This document shows positions 35,004-44,615 of a DNA stretch of 64,000 nucleotides, one piece after another. The stretch covers positions 62,001 to 126,000 of the forward strand of contig CANLCT010000003.1 in the NCBI GenBank assembly GCA_947489195.1, given 5' to 3'. The translations under genes and the position numbers were made by a program. The notes beneath the pieces are model-generated. The model did no database searches and had not been told where the DNA came from. It saw only the letters and a list, made by a program, of their open reading frames with translations. The DNA is from an uncultured Aquimarina sp. (lineage in GTDB: Bacteria > Bacteroidota > Bacteroidia > Flavobacteriales > Flavobacteriaceae). Within the stretch, counting starts at the first letter, position 1. Each line of letters starts with the position of its first letter.

Positions 35004-35900
35004 ATGAATCAACGTCAACTTGCTTTGATAGCTGCTTCGTTTGTAGCTTTATTTTATGCAGCTAATTTTAGTATTGCTAAAAATGTAATGCCACATTACA
35101 TTAAACCCTTTGGGTTTATTTTATTTAGGGTTACTGGTGCAGGATTGCTCTTTTGGGTAGTTGGCTTATTAGGACCTAAGGAAAAGATTGCTCCTAAACA
35201 TTATCCTCGTATTTTAGGTGCGGCATTTTTTGGAATGGCATTAAATATGCTCGCTTTTTTTTATGGCTTAAATTTAACCACACCTATAAACGCAGCCGTA
35301 ATGATGGTTACTGCTCCTATGATTACTTTAATACTCGCTGTTGTATTCCTAAAAGAAAAACTACTTTGGCATCGTATTTTAGGTCTTTTGGTTGGCTTAT
35401 CGGGTACTTTGTTAATGATTATTTACGGCAAAGGAAATTCAGCCACAGCACCAAATCCTGCTTTAGGTAACTTTTTAATTTTTATAAATGCTGCCTCATT
35501 TGCTTGTTATTTAGTCATTGTAAAAAAACTAACACAAATTTATCATCCATTTACCTTTATTAAATGGATGTACCTTTTAGGAATAATAATGGTGCTTCCT
35601 TTTGGACTAAAACAGGTTTTGGAAATGCCTTTTTCTGAAATTCCCATTTCGGGCTACCTTAGTATTGCTTATGTAGTTGTGTTTGTAACTTTTGGCACCT
35701 ACCTATTAAACATATATGCCATAAAAATTTTAAAACCCACTACGGTCGCTGTATTTATTTATTTTCAACCTTTTTTAACTACGTTAATCGCTGTAGGATT
35801 AGGAACCGACAATATTGATTTCATTAAAATTATAGCCTCTGTTTTAATTTTTATTGGCGTTTATTTGGTGAGCAAAAAAAGTTTAAATTTTTCTATTTAA
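35004..35900 (+). CDS. EamA/DMT-family transporter
   Basis: A 298-aa inner-membrane protein with ten predicted helices in two EamA repeats (first begins with ALIAASFVALFYAANFSIAK; second has LGNFLIFINAASFACYLVIVKK). Such carriers export amino acids, nucleotides or other metabolites; the substrate is not readable. It follows the ArsC/Spx-like gene by 6 bases and converges on the thioesterase gene. Confidence 0.88.
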   Translation: MNQRQLALIAASFVALFYAANFSIAKNVMPHYIKPFGFILFRVTGAGLLFWVVGLLGPKEKIAPKHYPRILGAAFFGMALNMLAFFYGLNLTTPINAAVMMVTAPMITLILAVVFLKEKLLWHRILGLLVGLSGTLLMIIYGKGNSATAPNPALGNFLIFINAASFACYLVIVKKLTQIYHPFTFIKWMYLLGIIMVLPFGLKQVLEMPFSEIPISGYLSIAYVVVFVTFGTYLLNIYAIKILKPTTVAVFIYFQPFLTTLIAVGLGTDNIDFIKIIASVLIFIGVYLVSKKSLNFSI

Positions 35901-35919
35901 TCAACACCTAATTTCTAAA

Positions 35920-36426
35920 TCAATTCCCAAACCAATCCAGCTCATTAACTAAATCAATATCTTGAGGTTGCACATGAGCCAAACGTGTTTCCTCTTTCGA
36001 TAAAATTTTAAAATCTTCAGAACGATTTCTTCCCATTAAGGGCTCATAAATTTCTACGGGTGGCGCTACAATTTTCCTTGTTTTCATATCTAACCAAGTT
36101 CCCATCATTTCACCACGAGCAAAGTTACCCCCTTGATCATCATAAAAATTATGACGGATTTTATAAAAAGTCCCCTCTTCACTCAATGCAAAAACCTCTT
36201 GACTTACATATACTGGTTTACCCGGAAATACTTCTTTAAAATAATGCACCTCTTCCCTAAGTACTACAGGTCCTACTCTATGTTTTTTTAAATCATTATA
36301 ACCTACTCCTTGTTTAACCATGTATACCATGCGAGTGGCGCTCATAAAATTCATATATGCCGAATTTGCTAAATGCTGGTTTGGATCTAGATCACTCCAA
36401 CGAATATCTATTTTATTTAAAAACAT
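35920..36426 (-). CDS. Hotdog-fold acyl-CoA thioesterase
   Basis: 168 aa from the ATG at 36426; a TTG two codons upstream is the only alternative. The N-terminal motif IDIRWSDLDPNQHLANSAYM is the 4HBT/YbgC-type active-site signature, with Asp and His-x-x-Asn. The C-terminal 50 residues (MKTRKIVAPPVEIYEPL) are an addition typical of this flavobacterial subgroup. It is expected to hydrolyse acyl-CoA esters in the cytoplasm. It stands alone between convergent and divergent neighbours. Confidence 0.85.
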   Translation of the reverse strand: MFLNKIDIRWSDLDPNQHLANSAYMNFMSATRMVYMVKQGVGYNDLKKHRVGPVVLREEVHYFKEVFPGKPVYVSQEVFALSEEGTFYKIRHNFYDDQGGNFARGEMMGTWLDMKTRKIVAPPVEIYEPLMGRNRSEDFKILSKEETRLAHVQPQDIDLVNELDWFGN

Positions 36427-36597
36427 TATCAATTTTATATATTTAGTTTATTTACACAATTTAAGTTAAAAACACTAAAAACATAAATACTTAAGTAGAG
36501 TACTTTTCTTACAAAAAAATAAAAATAGACTTTTAAAAAAATTATACAATTTGCAGAGAACTCAGATTTAAAAAAGCTTACCAATACCATATTTCTG

Positions 36598-36605
36598 TAT
36601 CTTTG
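36598..36605 (+). promoter_or_regulatory. Probable -7 promoter element of yicC-gmk-nadD
   Basis: TATCTTTG matches TAnnTTTG and lies 22 bases before the yicC ATG. This would serve the three-gene run. Confidence 0.5.
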
Positions 36606-36627
36606 TCACTTATACAATTTACTACGA

Positions 36628-37485
36628 ATGATACATTCTATGACTGGCTTTGGAAAAGCTGTGACTCAATTAGAAAATAAAAAAATTAGCATTGAGCTAA
36701 AATCTTTAAATAGCAAAAACCTTGATCTTAATGCTCGAATGCCTAATCAGTATCGCGAAAAAGAACTTATTTTACGCAACACTATAGCTAAAGCATTAAC
36801 CCGTGGAAAAATCGATTTTAGCTTATTTACTGAAGTCACAGGCGAAAATTCTAGCTCAACTATAAATGCACCCGTAGTAAAAAAATACATGCAAGAGCTT
36901 TCTGGAATTTCAAATGTAAATGAAAGCCAACTCTTAGAAATGGCCATACGCCTACCCGATACATTAAAAACGGAGCGCGAAGAAATTGACGAAGCTGAAT
37001 TTAAAGTAATAGAGGATTTACTTGCCGAAGCTGTTAAAGAAATTATTAATTACCGAAAAACAGAAGGAGAAGTACTTCAAAAAGACTTTGAACTAAGAAT
37101 CAAATCTATACGTTCACTTCTTGAAAAAGTAATTACAATTGACCCCGAACGTATTGAAAATGTAAAAATACGTTTACAAAAAGGCGTTGCAGAACTTAAG
37201 GAAAAATATGACGAAAATCGCTTTGAACAAGAGCTTGTCTATTATATCGAAAAATTTGACATCACCGAAGAAAAAGTACGCCTAGCAAATCACTTAGATT
37301 ATTTTACCGAAAATTTAGCGTCAAACGAATCTAATGGAAAAAAATTAGGTTTTATATCTCAAGAAATCGGTCGCGAAATCAATACTATTGGTAGTAAATC
37401 TAATTATGCACCAATGCAACAGCTTGTTGTTCAAATGAAAGATGAACTTGAAAAAATTAAAGAACAACTTTTAAATGTATTGTAA
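36628..37485 (+). CDS. yicC: YicC-family endoribonuclease
   Basis: A 285-aa protein with the YicC-type N-terminus MIHSMTGFGKAVTQ and C-terminus (LGFISQEIGREINTIGSKSNYAPMQQLVVQMKDELEKIKEQLLNVL). The central charged helical region fits the family. YicC homologues are endoribonucleases, and the DUF1732 C-terminal domain is visible. Its stop overlaps the gmk start by one base (TAATG), a coupling often seen in Bacteroidota. Confidence 0.95.
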   Translation: MIHSMTGFGKAVTQLENKKISIELKSLNSKNLDLNARMPNQYREKELILRNTIAKALTRGKIDFSLFTEVTGENSSSTINAPVVKKYMQELSGISNVNESQLLEMAIRLPDTLKTEREEIDEAEFKVIEDLLAEAVKEIINYRKTEGEVLQKDFELRIKSIRSLLEKVITIDPERIENVKIRLQKGVAELKEKYDENRFEQELVYYIEKFDITEEKVRLANHLDYFTENLASNESNGKKLGFISQEIGREINTIGSKSNYAPMQQLVVQMKDELEKIKEQLLNVL

Positions 37486-38054
37486 TGGGTAAAGGCAAAC
37501 TTATTGTTTTTTCGGCACCATCAGGTAGTGGTAAAACAACCATTGTTCACCACCTTTTAAACGAAACTAATTTAGCTTTAGAATTTTCCATTTCGGCCAC
37601 CTCTCGAGCCGCTAGAGGGGAAGAAATTAATGGCAAGGATTATTATTTTTTATCCATTAATGAATTTAAAAACAAAATTAATAATAATGAGTTTTTAGAA
37701 TTTGAAGAGGTGTATCCCGACAATTTTTATGGCACATTAAAAAGTGAAGTCGAGCGTATTTGGGATACTGGTAAAGCCGTAATTTTTGATATTGATGTTA
37801 TTGGAGGTTTAAATATAGAAAAGCAATTCCCCGAAGAAACCCTTTCTATTTTTGTTAAACCACCTAATAAAGTAGAACTTGAAAAACGCTTACGCGGAAG
37901 AGGGACTGAAACAGAAGAAAAAATACAAATGCGTTTAGCAAAAGCGGATAAAGAATTGGCCCTAGCACCTGAATTTGATGCCATTATTACCAATGACAAC
38001 TTAGAGATTGCTAAACAAGAAGCTTTTCAGTTGGTCTCTAAATTTTTAAAATAA
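37485..38054 (+). CDS. gmk: Guanylate kinase
   Basis: A 189-aa enzyme that phosphorylates GMP to GDP using ATP. The P-loop is SAPSGSGKTT near residue 10; the GMP-binding region includes FSISATSRAARGEE and DYYFLSINEF; the lid has RLRGRGTET and the adenine-side RLAKADKELALAPEFDAIITND. Size is typical. Starts in an overlap with yicC and lies 30 bases before nadD. Confidence 0.97.
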   Translation: MGKGKLIVFSAPSGSGKTTIVHHLLNETNLALEFSISATSRAARGEEINGKDYYFLSINEFKNKINNNEFLEFEEVYPDNFYGTLKSEVERIWDTGKAVIFDIDVIGGLNIEKQFPEETLSIFVKPPNKVELEKRLRGRGTETEEKIQMRLAKADKELALAPEFDAIITNDNLEIAKQEAFQLVSKFLK

Positions 38055-38084
38055 ATTTCTTCTATAAAAGGAAAATCTTTTAAT

Positions 38085-38666
38085 ATGAAAAAAATCGGAT
38101 TGTATTTTGGCACTTTTAATCCTATACACATTGGGCATTTAAGCATTGCCAATCATATGGTTGAATTTTCGGATTTAGATGAAGTATGGATGGTAGTTAC
38201 GCCTCACAATCCTTTCAAAAAGAAAAGTTCGCTATTGGATAATCATCACCGATTAGAAATGGTATACAAAGCTACCGAAAACTACCCAAACATTCATCCA
38301 AGCGATATTGAATTTAAATTACCTCAGCCTAATTATACCGTTTTTACACTTGCACATTTAGAAGAACGGTTCCCTAACAAATCATTTTGCTTAATAATGG
38401 GTGCTGACAATTTAAAAAGTTTTCATAAGTGGAAAAATTACGAAAGTATTTTAGAAAATTATCATTTATACGTTTACCCTCGAATTTCTGAAGGCGTCAT
38501 TCCCGAAAAATTTCAGGATCACCCGAAAATCAATAGCGTTTCCGCCCCTATAATGGAAATTTCGTCTACTTTTATTCGCAAAGCCATAAAAGATCAAAAA
38601 AACATTCAACCCTTATTACCTAATACCGTTTGGGAATACATTGATATAATGAATTTTTACAAATAA
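38085..38666 (+). CDS. nadD: Nicotinate-nucleotide adenylyltransferase
   Basis: A 193-aa nucleotidyltransferase that makes deamido-NAD. The family signature is LYFGTFNPIHIGHLSIANHM, with the (H/T)xGH motif, and the C-terminal ISSTFIRKAI supplies the second ATP-binding motif (SSTxxR). Third gene of the yicC-gmk-nadD run. Confidence 0.96.
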   Translation: MKKIGLYFGTFNPIHIGHLSIANHMVEFSDLDEVWMVVTPHNPFKKKSSLLDNHHRLEMVYKATENYPNIHPSDIEFKLPQPNYTVFTLAHLEERFPNKSFCLIMGADNLKSFHKWKNYESILENYHLYVYPRISEGVIPEKFQDHPKINSVSAPIMEISSTFIRKAIKDQKNIQPLLPNTVWEYIDIMNFYK

Positions 38667-38809
38667 TAATTTATAAAAGCGTTAGTATACCATTTATAGC
38701 ATAACATTATATTAATCGTGCAAAAAAAACCTAAAAAATCCCTCAAAACACTAAAAAAAACAATTTATAACTTATTTTAGTTTACTAGATATTTTAACCA
38801 ACTTATAAA

Positions 38810-40837
38810 TTGAAAGTTTACACACCTAAAAATATTCCTTTTTGGATTATTTGTTGCGCCTTTACTCTAGGTATATTTGGCTCACAATATTTCACTAAGC
38901 TTCAAAATATTGCACTATTTTTATGTTGCTTCAGTTTAGTATTACTTTATCTTTTTTTTAAAAGAATTAGTACCACATATTTTTTAAGTATTTCTAGCTT
39001 ATTATTCATATGCCTTGGTTACACCAGACATCAAATAGCCCATACTAAATATCAAAAAAATCATATTGTCCATTTCTTTAATTCAAAACCCTTAAATGAA
39101 GTAGTTTTTAAAATTGAAAAAAAGCTCAAACCTTCAGATAAATTTTTAAAATTTAAGGTTAATATTTATGCCATTGATAAACAAAAGACAACTGGTAATG
39201 CTTTGCTATCATTAAAAAAAACGGCATATAAATCATCTTTACACAAAGGGGATTATTTTGTATGCTACACAAAACTTTTCCCTTTACAAGAACAACATTC
39301 TCCTTACAGTTTTGATTACGCTACTCATTTAAAAAATCAACAAATAACACATCAATTCTACCTAAAAACTACCGATTTAAAACAAATTGAATCATTAGCT
39401 AATCCTTTTGAAAAATTATCAAACACACTCAAAAAACATCTTGAAATCAACTTACAAAAACAAAACTTACCCCCTAATGTTATTCAGTTTACAGCAGCTT
39501 TAGTGTTAGGCAGTAAATCTGAACTAGATCCACAATTGAATACCGATTTTGCAAATGCTGGAGTAATTCATATTCTAGCTATTTCTGGCTTACACATGGG
39601 TATTTTATACCTTTTAATAGCATTAGTCTTTCGTCAATTTTGGATCAACACGTTATTAAAATCATTACTTATCATAGCCTGTTTATGGTTATTTACTTGG
39701 TTTTCTGGCGCAAGCCCATCGGCAATTAGAGCTACAACTATGTTTAGCTGTTTCGAATTTTCACGTCTACTAATGAGAAGACAACACCCTTTAAACTCGC
39801 TGTTTGTTAGTGTTTTTATATTACTACTTTTTGATCCTTATATTCTATTTTCTGTAGGCTTTCAATTAAGCGTTATTGCTGTTACCTCTATTATTATTGG
39901 CGTTCCAAAACTATTATTGCTCTGGTCTCCAAAAAATTGGCTTATCCGTAAAATATGGGAAATAACCTGTATTAGCACATGCGCTCAGTTAGGCTTATTA
40001 CCCTTAAGCATTTATTATTTTCATCAATTTCCTGGCCTATTTTTACTAGCTAATATCCCAATAATGCTAATTATAACCATAGTACTCCTATCCGCTATTG
40101 TAATTATTATTTGGAGCGGGCTTAGTACTACTCCCTTTTTTATAACAGAAAGCTATAATTACCTCATTACAAATATCCATAACTACATTCATTGGGTTGC
40201 CCAGCAAAAACACTTTTTAGTTACTGACTTATATATTCAACCGATCACGATGCTTACTATTTATATAATCATTGCTTTTTTACTGTACATATACTCCAAA
40301 CCTAAATTATTTTATCAATGGGGTTTTCTCATTATTTTAATTGGTATAAGTGTTATTTTTTATGAAAAATTTCAATCACTATTTATTAACGAATTGTGGT
40401 TGCATCATCATTACACCAATACTATTATTACCGAAATAAGTAGTCATCAACTAACCGTTCATTCAAAAAAAGCACTTACCAAAAATGATAAAAAATACAT
40501 TATTTATCCTATTGAAAAAAGCTTGCATTTAGTAACTAATTACAATAAGTTACAGAACAGTTACACCTATCATAAACATCAAATTCATATTATTGATCAC
40601 AAAAACAGTTTACCTAAAAGCATTCAAAATACGATACTAATAATAACCAATTCCCCTAAAATAAATTTAGAGCGATTGCTTTGTAAAGAGACTCCAAAAC
40701 TTATTATTGCCACAAACCACAATTACAAAAACCTTATACAAAAATGGAAAGCTACTTGTGCATGGCATCAAGTAGCTTTTTATGATAGTTCCCAAAAAGG
40801 AAGTTTAAATTTAGCGACTAAATTACTTAACCTTTAA
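38810..40837 (+). CDS. ComEC/Rec2-family membrane protein
   Basis: 675 aa with an N-terminal three-helix region, a beta-rich extracellular segment (residues about 75-200) and a competence domain (about 220-470, with HILAISGLHMGILYLLIALVF and FSGASPSAIRATTM), the channel that brings single-stranded DNA through the inner membrane. The C-terminal 190 residues lack the HxHxDH motif of the metallo-hydrolase domain found in long ComEC proteins. The start is a TTG at 38810: an in-frame TAA at 38795 excludes earlier starts and the first ATG is far downstream. The stop overlaps the convergent thioredoxin gene by 11 bases. Confidence 0.88.
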   Translation: MKVYTPKNIPFWIICCAFTLGIFGSQYFTKLQNIALFLCCFSLVLLYLFFKRISTTYFLSISSLLFICLGYTRHQIAHTKYQKNHIVHFFNSKPLNEVVFKIEKKLKPSDKFLKFKVNIYAIDKQKTTGNALLSLKKTAYKSSLHKGDYFVCYTKLFPLQEQHSPYSFDYATHLKNQQITHQFYLKTTDLKQIESLANPFEKLSNTLKKHLEINLQKQNLPPNVIQFTAALVLGSKSELDPQLNTDFANAGVIHILAISGLHMGILYLLIALVFRQFWINTLLKSLLIIACLWLFTWFSGASPSAIRATTMFSCFEFSRLLMRRQHPLNSLFVSVFILLLFDPYILFSVGFQLSVIAVTSIIIGVPKLLLLWSPKNWLIRKIWEITCISTCAQLGLLPLSIYYFHQFPGLFLLANIPIMLIITIVLLSAIVIIIWSGLSTTPFFITESYNYLITNIHNYIHWVAQQKHFLVTDLYIQPITMLTIYIIIAFLLYIYSKPKLFYQWGFLIILIGISVIFYEKFQSLFINELWLHHHYTNTIITEISSHQLTVHSKKALTKNDKKYIIYPIEKSLHLVTNYNKLQNSYTYHKHQIHIIDHKNSLPKSIQNTILIITNSPKINLERLLCKETPKLIIATNHNYKNLIQKWKATCAWHQVAFYDSSQKGSLNLATKLLNL

Positions 40838-41366
40838 AAGTTCCTACAAAATTCTTTTCATAAACTTTAAACATCTTTTGTGTAGTCACTTGCTTGTAAT
40901 CATCCGTTTGAATTAATTTTAAAAATATTTCTAATTGTTGCGGGGTATGAAAACCTGTAACAGGAAAAATTAAATTACTTTTTTCGTCAAAAAAGACCAT
41001 GCTTGGGTATCCCGAAATGCGTAATGAGCGTGCAAAAATATGACTTGGTTTCCTTCCTCTTTTACCTTCAACATAATCTGGATTCGAAAATTTATTTCCT
41101 TGATAGGTAAACTCATCATTACCTTCGGCGTCAAATTTTACGGCATAAAAATGTTCATTTACATATTTTACTACATCTGGATTACGAAATGTTTTTTTAT
41201 CCAATAATTTACAGGGACCACACCATTCGGTATATACATCCATAAATATTTTTTTTGGCTCTTTCGACTGCGCATCTAATGCATCTTGCATACTCATCCA
41301 ATTAATTTCCTGTGCAAATGATGCTGAAATTACTAGCGAGCAAGCTATTAAAAGTAATTTTTTCAT
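40827..41366 (-). CDS. Exported thioredoxin-fold protein (DsbD-gamma-like)
   Basis: 179 aa from the ATG at 41366; the longer frame starts at a TTG before it. A signal peptide (MKKLLLIACSLVISASFAQ) is followed by a thioredoxin domain with the active site WCGPC near residue 46 and a cis-Pro region SGYPSMVFFD near 130. It should act in the periplasm in disulfide reduction or exchange. It overlaps the end of comEC and lies 49 bases downstream of the peptide-transporter gene on the same strand. Confidence 0.88.
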   Translation of the reverse strand: MKKLLLIACSLVISASFAQEINWMSMQDALDAQSKEPKKIFMDVYTEWCGPCKLLDKKTFRNPDVVKYVNEHFYAVKFDAEGNDEFTYQGNKFSNPDYVEGKRGRKPSHIFARSLRISGYPSMVFFDEKSNLIFPVTGFHTPQQLEIFLKLIQTDDYKQVTTQKMFKVYEKNFVGTFKG

Positions 41367-41415
41367 AAAAATAAATTTAGTTATTAGTCTCAATAACTAT
41401 TCCTAAATTACGAAT

Positions 41416-42999
41416 TTATCGAATACCGTGCATTAATTTGATAATTGTTTTATTTAAAGCCAACATAATAAGACCTGCTACACAAGGAATAACCATTAAA
41501 ATCATAAAAAAGAAACTCATTCCATAACTTTCTACAATAGGATCCAAATAACTCCCAGTTACACCTGCCATTAGGTTTCCTATAAAACTCGAAAAATACC
41601 ACACTCCAAACATTAATCCTAAAAACTTAATAGGCACTAATTTACTTACATATGACGTTCCTACTGGAGAAATACAAAGCTCGCCCATGGTATGAAAAAA
41701 ATAAGCCAACACTAGAAAAATCATACTAACCGAAGCTGTTTTTGCATTTAACGGAATACCTAAAGACCCATAAGATAAGGCTCCAAAACCAATTCCAGTT
41801 AGCACAAGTCCGATAGCAAATTTAGTTGGACCAGTCGGGTTATATTTACTTTGCCACCACTTAGAAAAATAAGGTGCAAAAACGATGATGAAAAACGAAT
41901 TTAAAATACTGAACCATGAAGCAGGCACTTCTGCCACTTCGTTTGAAAAATCACGTACCAACATCCAAATCACAAGACCCCAAATAATTATAAAACTAAT
42001 ACTTAGCAAAATATTTGAAAACGCATATTTAGAATAAGTTTGCCTAAATAACAATGATAACACCCAAGTAATAATCAACATAGGCACCACCGTTAATAAT
42101 GTATTAAAAACTTTAAAAACTAAAGCTCCATTACCCTCTAAAATCCTCTTAGTATAATCTTTAGCAAAAATTGTCATTGACCCTCCTGCTTGCTCAAAGG
42201 CCCACCAAAATAAAATAGTAAAAAAGGTAAATATTCCAACCACTATCAAACGATCTTTAACCACTTTTGATGCATTAGTTTTTTCAGAAAGGTTTTCAAT
42301 AGCATCTTTTGTATCCTCAACTGCATCTTCAAGTACTTCATCAACATCTTCAATATCTTTCGGAGAATCTCCTATTTTACCAAAGATACCTTGCGCAAAA
42401 TAAAATTGAAGCATTCCAAAAAACATAAAAATTCCTGCTAAACTAAAACCATAATGCCAACCTACTTTTTCTCCTATATAACCACATAACAAAATACCTA
42501 AAAAAGCCCCTGCATTTACTCCCATATAAAAAATGGTAAAACCGGCATCTCTTTTTTCGGGTACTTTAGTATATAACTGTCCTACAATAGAAGCTATATT
42601 CGGTTTAAAAAAGCCATTCCCTAATATTATTAAACCGAGCCCTATAAAAAAGAACATATCAGAAACCACTTCCAAAGCCATAGCTGCATGTCCCAATGTC
42701 ATTAACAACGCACCTAAAACTACTGCTTTTTTAAAGCCTAAAAATTTATCTGCAATAAATCCACCTAACAACGGTGTTAAATATACCAAACCAGTGTACC
42801 AACCATAAAGGAGCATTGCTTCATTCCGTTCCCATCCCCATCCATTATCAACAACTGAGGTTACTAAAAATAACACTAATAATGCGCGCATTCCATAATA
42901 GGAAAAACGTTCCCACATTTCTGTAAAAAACATGACAAATAATCCAGATGGATGTCCTAAAACTAGTTTTTGATTCACTTCTGTTCCGCCGTATAGCAT
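41416..42999 (-). CDS. POT-family peptide:H+ symporter
   Basis: A 527-aa major facilitator of the proton-dependent oligopeptide transporter family. The first helix has the ExxER proton-coupling motif (FTEMWERFSYYGMRALLVLF), followed by GGFIADKFLG and FFKPNIASIVGQLY. About 14 helices are predicted, with a charged cytoplasmic loop at about residues 215-250 (DVDEVLEDAVEDTKDAIENL). It is expected to import di- and tripeptides. Confidence 0.93.
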   Translation of the reverse strand: MLYGGTEVNQKLVLGHPSGLFVMFFTEMWERFSYYGMRALLVLFLVTSVVDNGWGWERNEAMLLYGWYTGLVYLTPLLGGFIADKFLGFKKAVVLGALLMTLGHAAMALEVVSDMFFFIGLGLIILGNGFFKPNIASIVGQLYTKVPEKRDAGFTIFYMGVNAGAFLGILLCGYIGEKVGWHYGFSLAGIFMFFGMLQFYFAQGIFGKIGDSPKDIEDVDEVLEDAVEDTKDAIENLSEKTNASKVVKDRLIVVGIFTFFTILFWWAFEQAGGSMTIFAKDYTKRILEGNGALVFKVFNTLLTVVPMLIITWVLSLLFRQTYSKYAFSNILLSISFIIIWGLVIWMLVRDFSNEVAEVPASWFSILNSFFIIVFAPYFSKWWQSKYNPTGPTKFAIGLVLTGIGFGALSYGSLGIPLNAKTASVSMIFLVLAYFFHTMGELCISPVGTSYVSKLVPIKFLGLMFGVWYFSSFIGNLMAGVTGSYLDPIVESYGMSFFFMILMVIPCVAGLIMLALNKTIIKLMHGIR

Positions 43000-43271
43000 A
43001 TGCTGTAAATTTTATTTTTTCAATGGCTCAAATTACGAAATACAAATATGCCAAATCATAAAATTATGTTATCCTAGTATCGTTTTATGAAAAAAAGAAT
43101 TAATAATATCAAAAAAAATATTCTTTATATTTTTTTTCCATAGCTTTTAAATTAATAAAAAAAAATGAGCTCAAAATTTTTAAATCCATAAACTGACAAA
43201 TTTTGTAATATATTTTTAATGAAAAATGGGCTAATTATACATCACCCCATGTGATTAATTTGGTATTAAAC

Positions 43272-43279
43272 TATATTTG
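43272..43279 (+). promoter_or_regulatory. Probable -7 promoter element that fixes the HMG-CoA reductase start
   Basis: TATATTTG fits the -7 consensus and lies 19 bases before the ATG at 43299. A longer frame starting at a GTG at 43251 would place this box inside the coding region, so the ATG at 43299 is preferred. Confidence 0.5.
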
Positions 43280-43298
43280 CCTTAACAAAACATTATTT

Positions 43299-44615
43299 AT
43301 GATTCCTGAAGTTACTGGATTTTCAAAACTAAATAAACATCAAAAAATTGATTGGTTAGTAGCTAAGCATTTTCAAAACACTGAAAAGGCAAAACAAACA
43401 CTACACACTTATTGGAATGCTAATGAACAGCTGCAACAGTTACATGATGAATTTGCTGAAAATACCCTGAGCAACTTTTACCTCCCTTTTAGTATTGCAC
43501 CCAATTTTACTATTAACAACAAGCGCTATACTATTCCAATGACAATTGAAGAAAGTTCGGTTGTTGCTGCTGCAAGTAATGCTGCAAAATTTTGGAATAA
43601 ACGAGGTGGCTTTAAAGCAACAGTAATTAACACCGAAAAAATAGGCCAGGTTCACTTTAGTTTTTCTGGTAATAAAAAGCTTTTGAACTCTTTTTTCAAC
43701 TCAATTAAACCAAAACTAGTTAAATCAATTGAAACTATTGAAGCCAACATGAAAAAACGTGGTGGCGGACTTTTAGATATTCAACTTAAAGATAAAACAC
43801 AAGAACTGGCTAATTACTACCAGCTCCATTGTACTTTTGAAACGGTTGATGCTATGGGAGCTAATTTTATAAACACCTGTTTAGAAAAATTTGCCGAGGT
43901 TTTACAAAATGAAGCCTTAACACATGAAGCCTTTTCTAGCACCGAAAAGGACATTGAAATTATTATGAGTATTCTTTCTAATTACGTACCTAATTGTGTG
44001 GTTAGAGCCGAAGTTTCGTGCAACATCAATGAATTACCAAATTCTGAAGGTTTATCTTCTAGAGAATATGCCCAAAAATTTGTGCGCGCTATTAATATTG
44101 CCGAAAAGGAACCTTACCGCGCCGTAACGCACAACAAAGGTATTATGAATGGCATTGATGCCGTAGTTATAGCTACAGGCAATGATTTTAGAGCCATTGA
44201 AGCTGGCGCACATGCATACGCAGCAAAAAATGGCAGCTATAGCAGTTTAACTCATGCACATATAACCAATGACGTTTTTATATACTATATAGAAATCCCT
44301 TTAGCTGTGGGTACTATTGGCGGCTTAACTAGTTTACACCCTATGGTCAAATTAGCTTTAGAATTGTTAGGCAAACCCAATGCAAAACAACTCATGGAGA
44401 TTATTGCTGTAGCTGGATTGGCACAAAATTTTGGAGCAGTAAACTCATTAATTACTACAGGCATTCAAAAAGGTCATATGAAAATGCACTTATTAAATAT
44501 ACTCAATCAACATCACGCTACTGCGGAAGAAAAACAAAAAATAGTGCAGTTTTTTACCAAAAATACCGTTACACATAGCGAAGTTATCAAACAATTGGAA
44601 TTACTACGAGCCTAA
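43299..44615 (+). CDS. Hydroxymethylglutaryl-CoA reductase, class II
   Basis: 438 aa from the ATG at 43299. It reduces HMG-CoA to mevalonate in the mevalonate route to isoprenoids. Class II features: ENTLSNFYLPFSIAPNF and EESSVVAAAS (with the catalytic Glu), the DAMGANFINTCLE dimer motif, KGIMNGIDAVVIATGND, GTIGGLTSLHPMVKLAL, and GIQKGHMKMH with the catalytic His. Its class is often labelled degradative, but linkage to a GHMP kinase points to biosynthesis here. The downstream gene starts in a one-base overlap (TAATG). Confidence 0.95.
   Translation: MIPEVTGFSKLNKHQKIDWLVAKHFQNTEKAKQTLHTYWNANEQLQQLHDEFAENTLSNFYLPFSIAPNFTINNKRYTIPMTIEESSVVAAASNAAKFWNKRGGFKATVINTEKIGQVHFSFSGNKKLLNSFFNSIKPKLVKSIETIEANMKKRGGGLLDIQLKDKTQELANYYQLHCTFETVDAMGANFINTCLEKFAEVLQNEALTHEAFSSTEKDIEIIMSILSNYVPNCVVRAEVSCNINELPNSEGLSSREYAQKFVRAINIAEKEPYRAVTHNKGIMNGIDAVVIATGNDFRAIEAGAHAYAAKNGSYSSLTHAHITNDVFIYYIEIPLAVGTIGGLTSLHPMVKLALELLGKPNAKQLMEIIAVAGLAQNFGAVNSLITTGIQKGHMKMHLLNILNQHHATAEEKQKIVQFFTKNTVTHSEVIKQLELLRA

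Noticed and set aside
43251..43298. GTG start extending HMG-CoA reductase by 16 codons
   Set aside because: A good -7 box lies inside the extension and the extra residues are not family-like.
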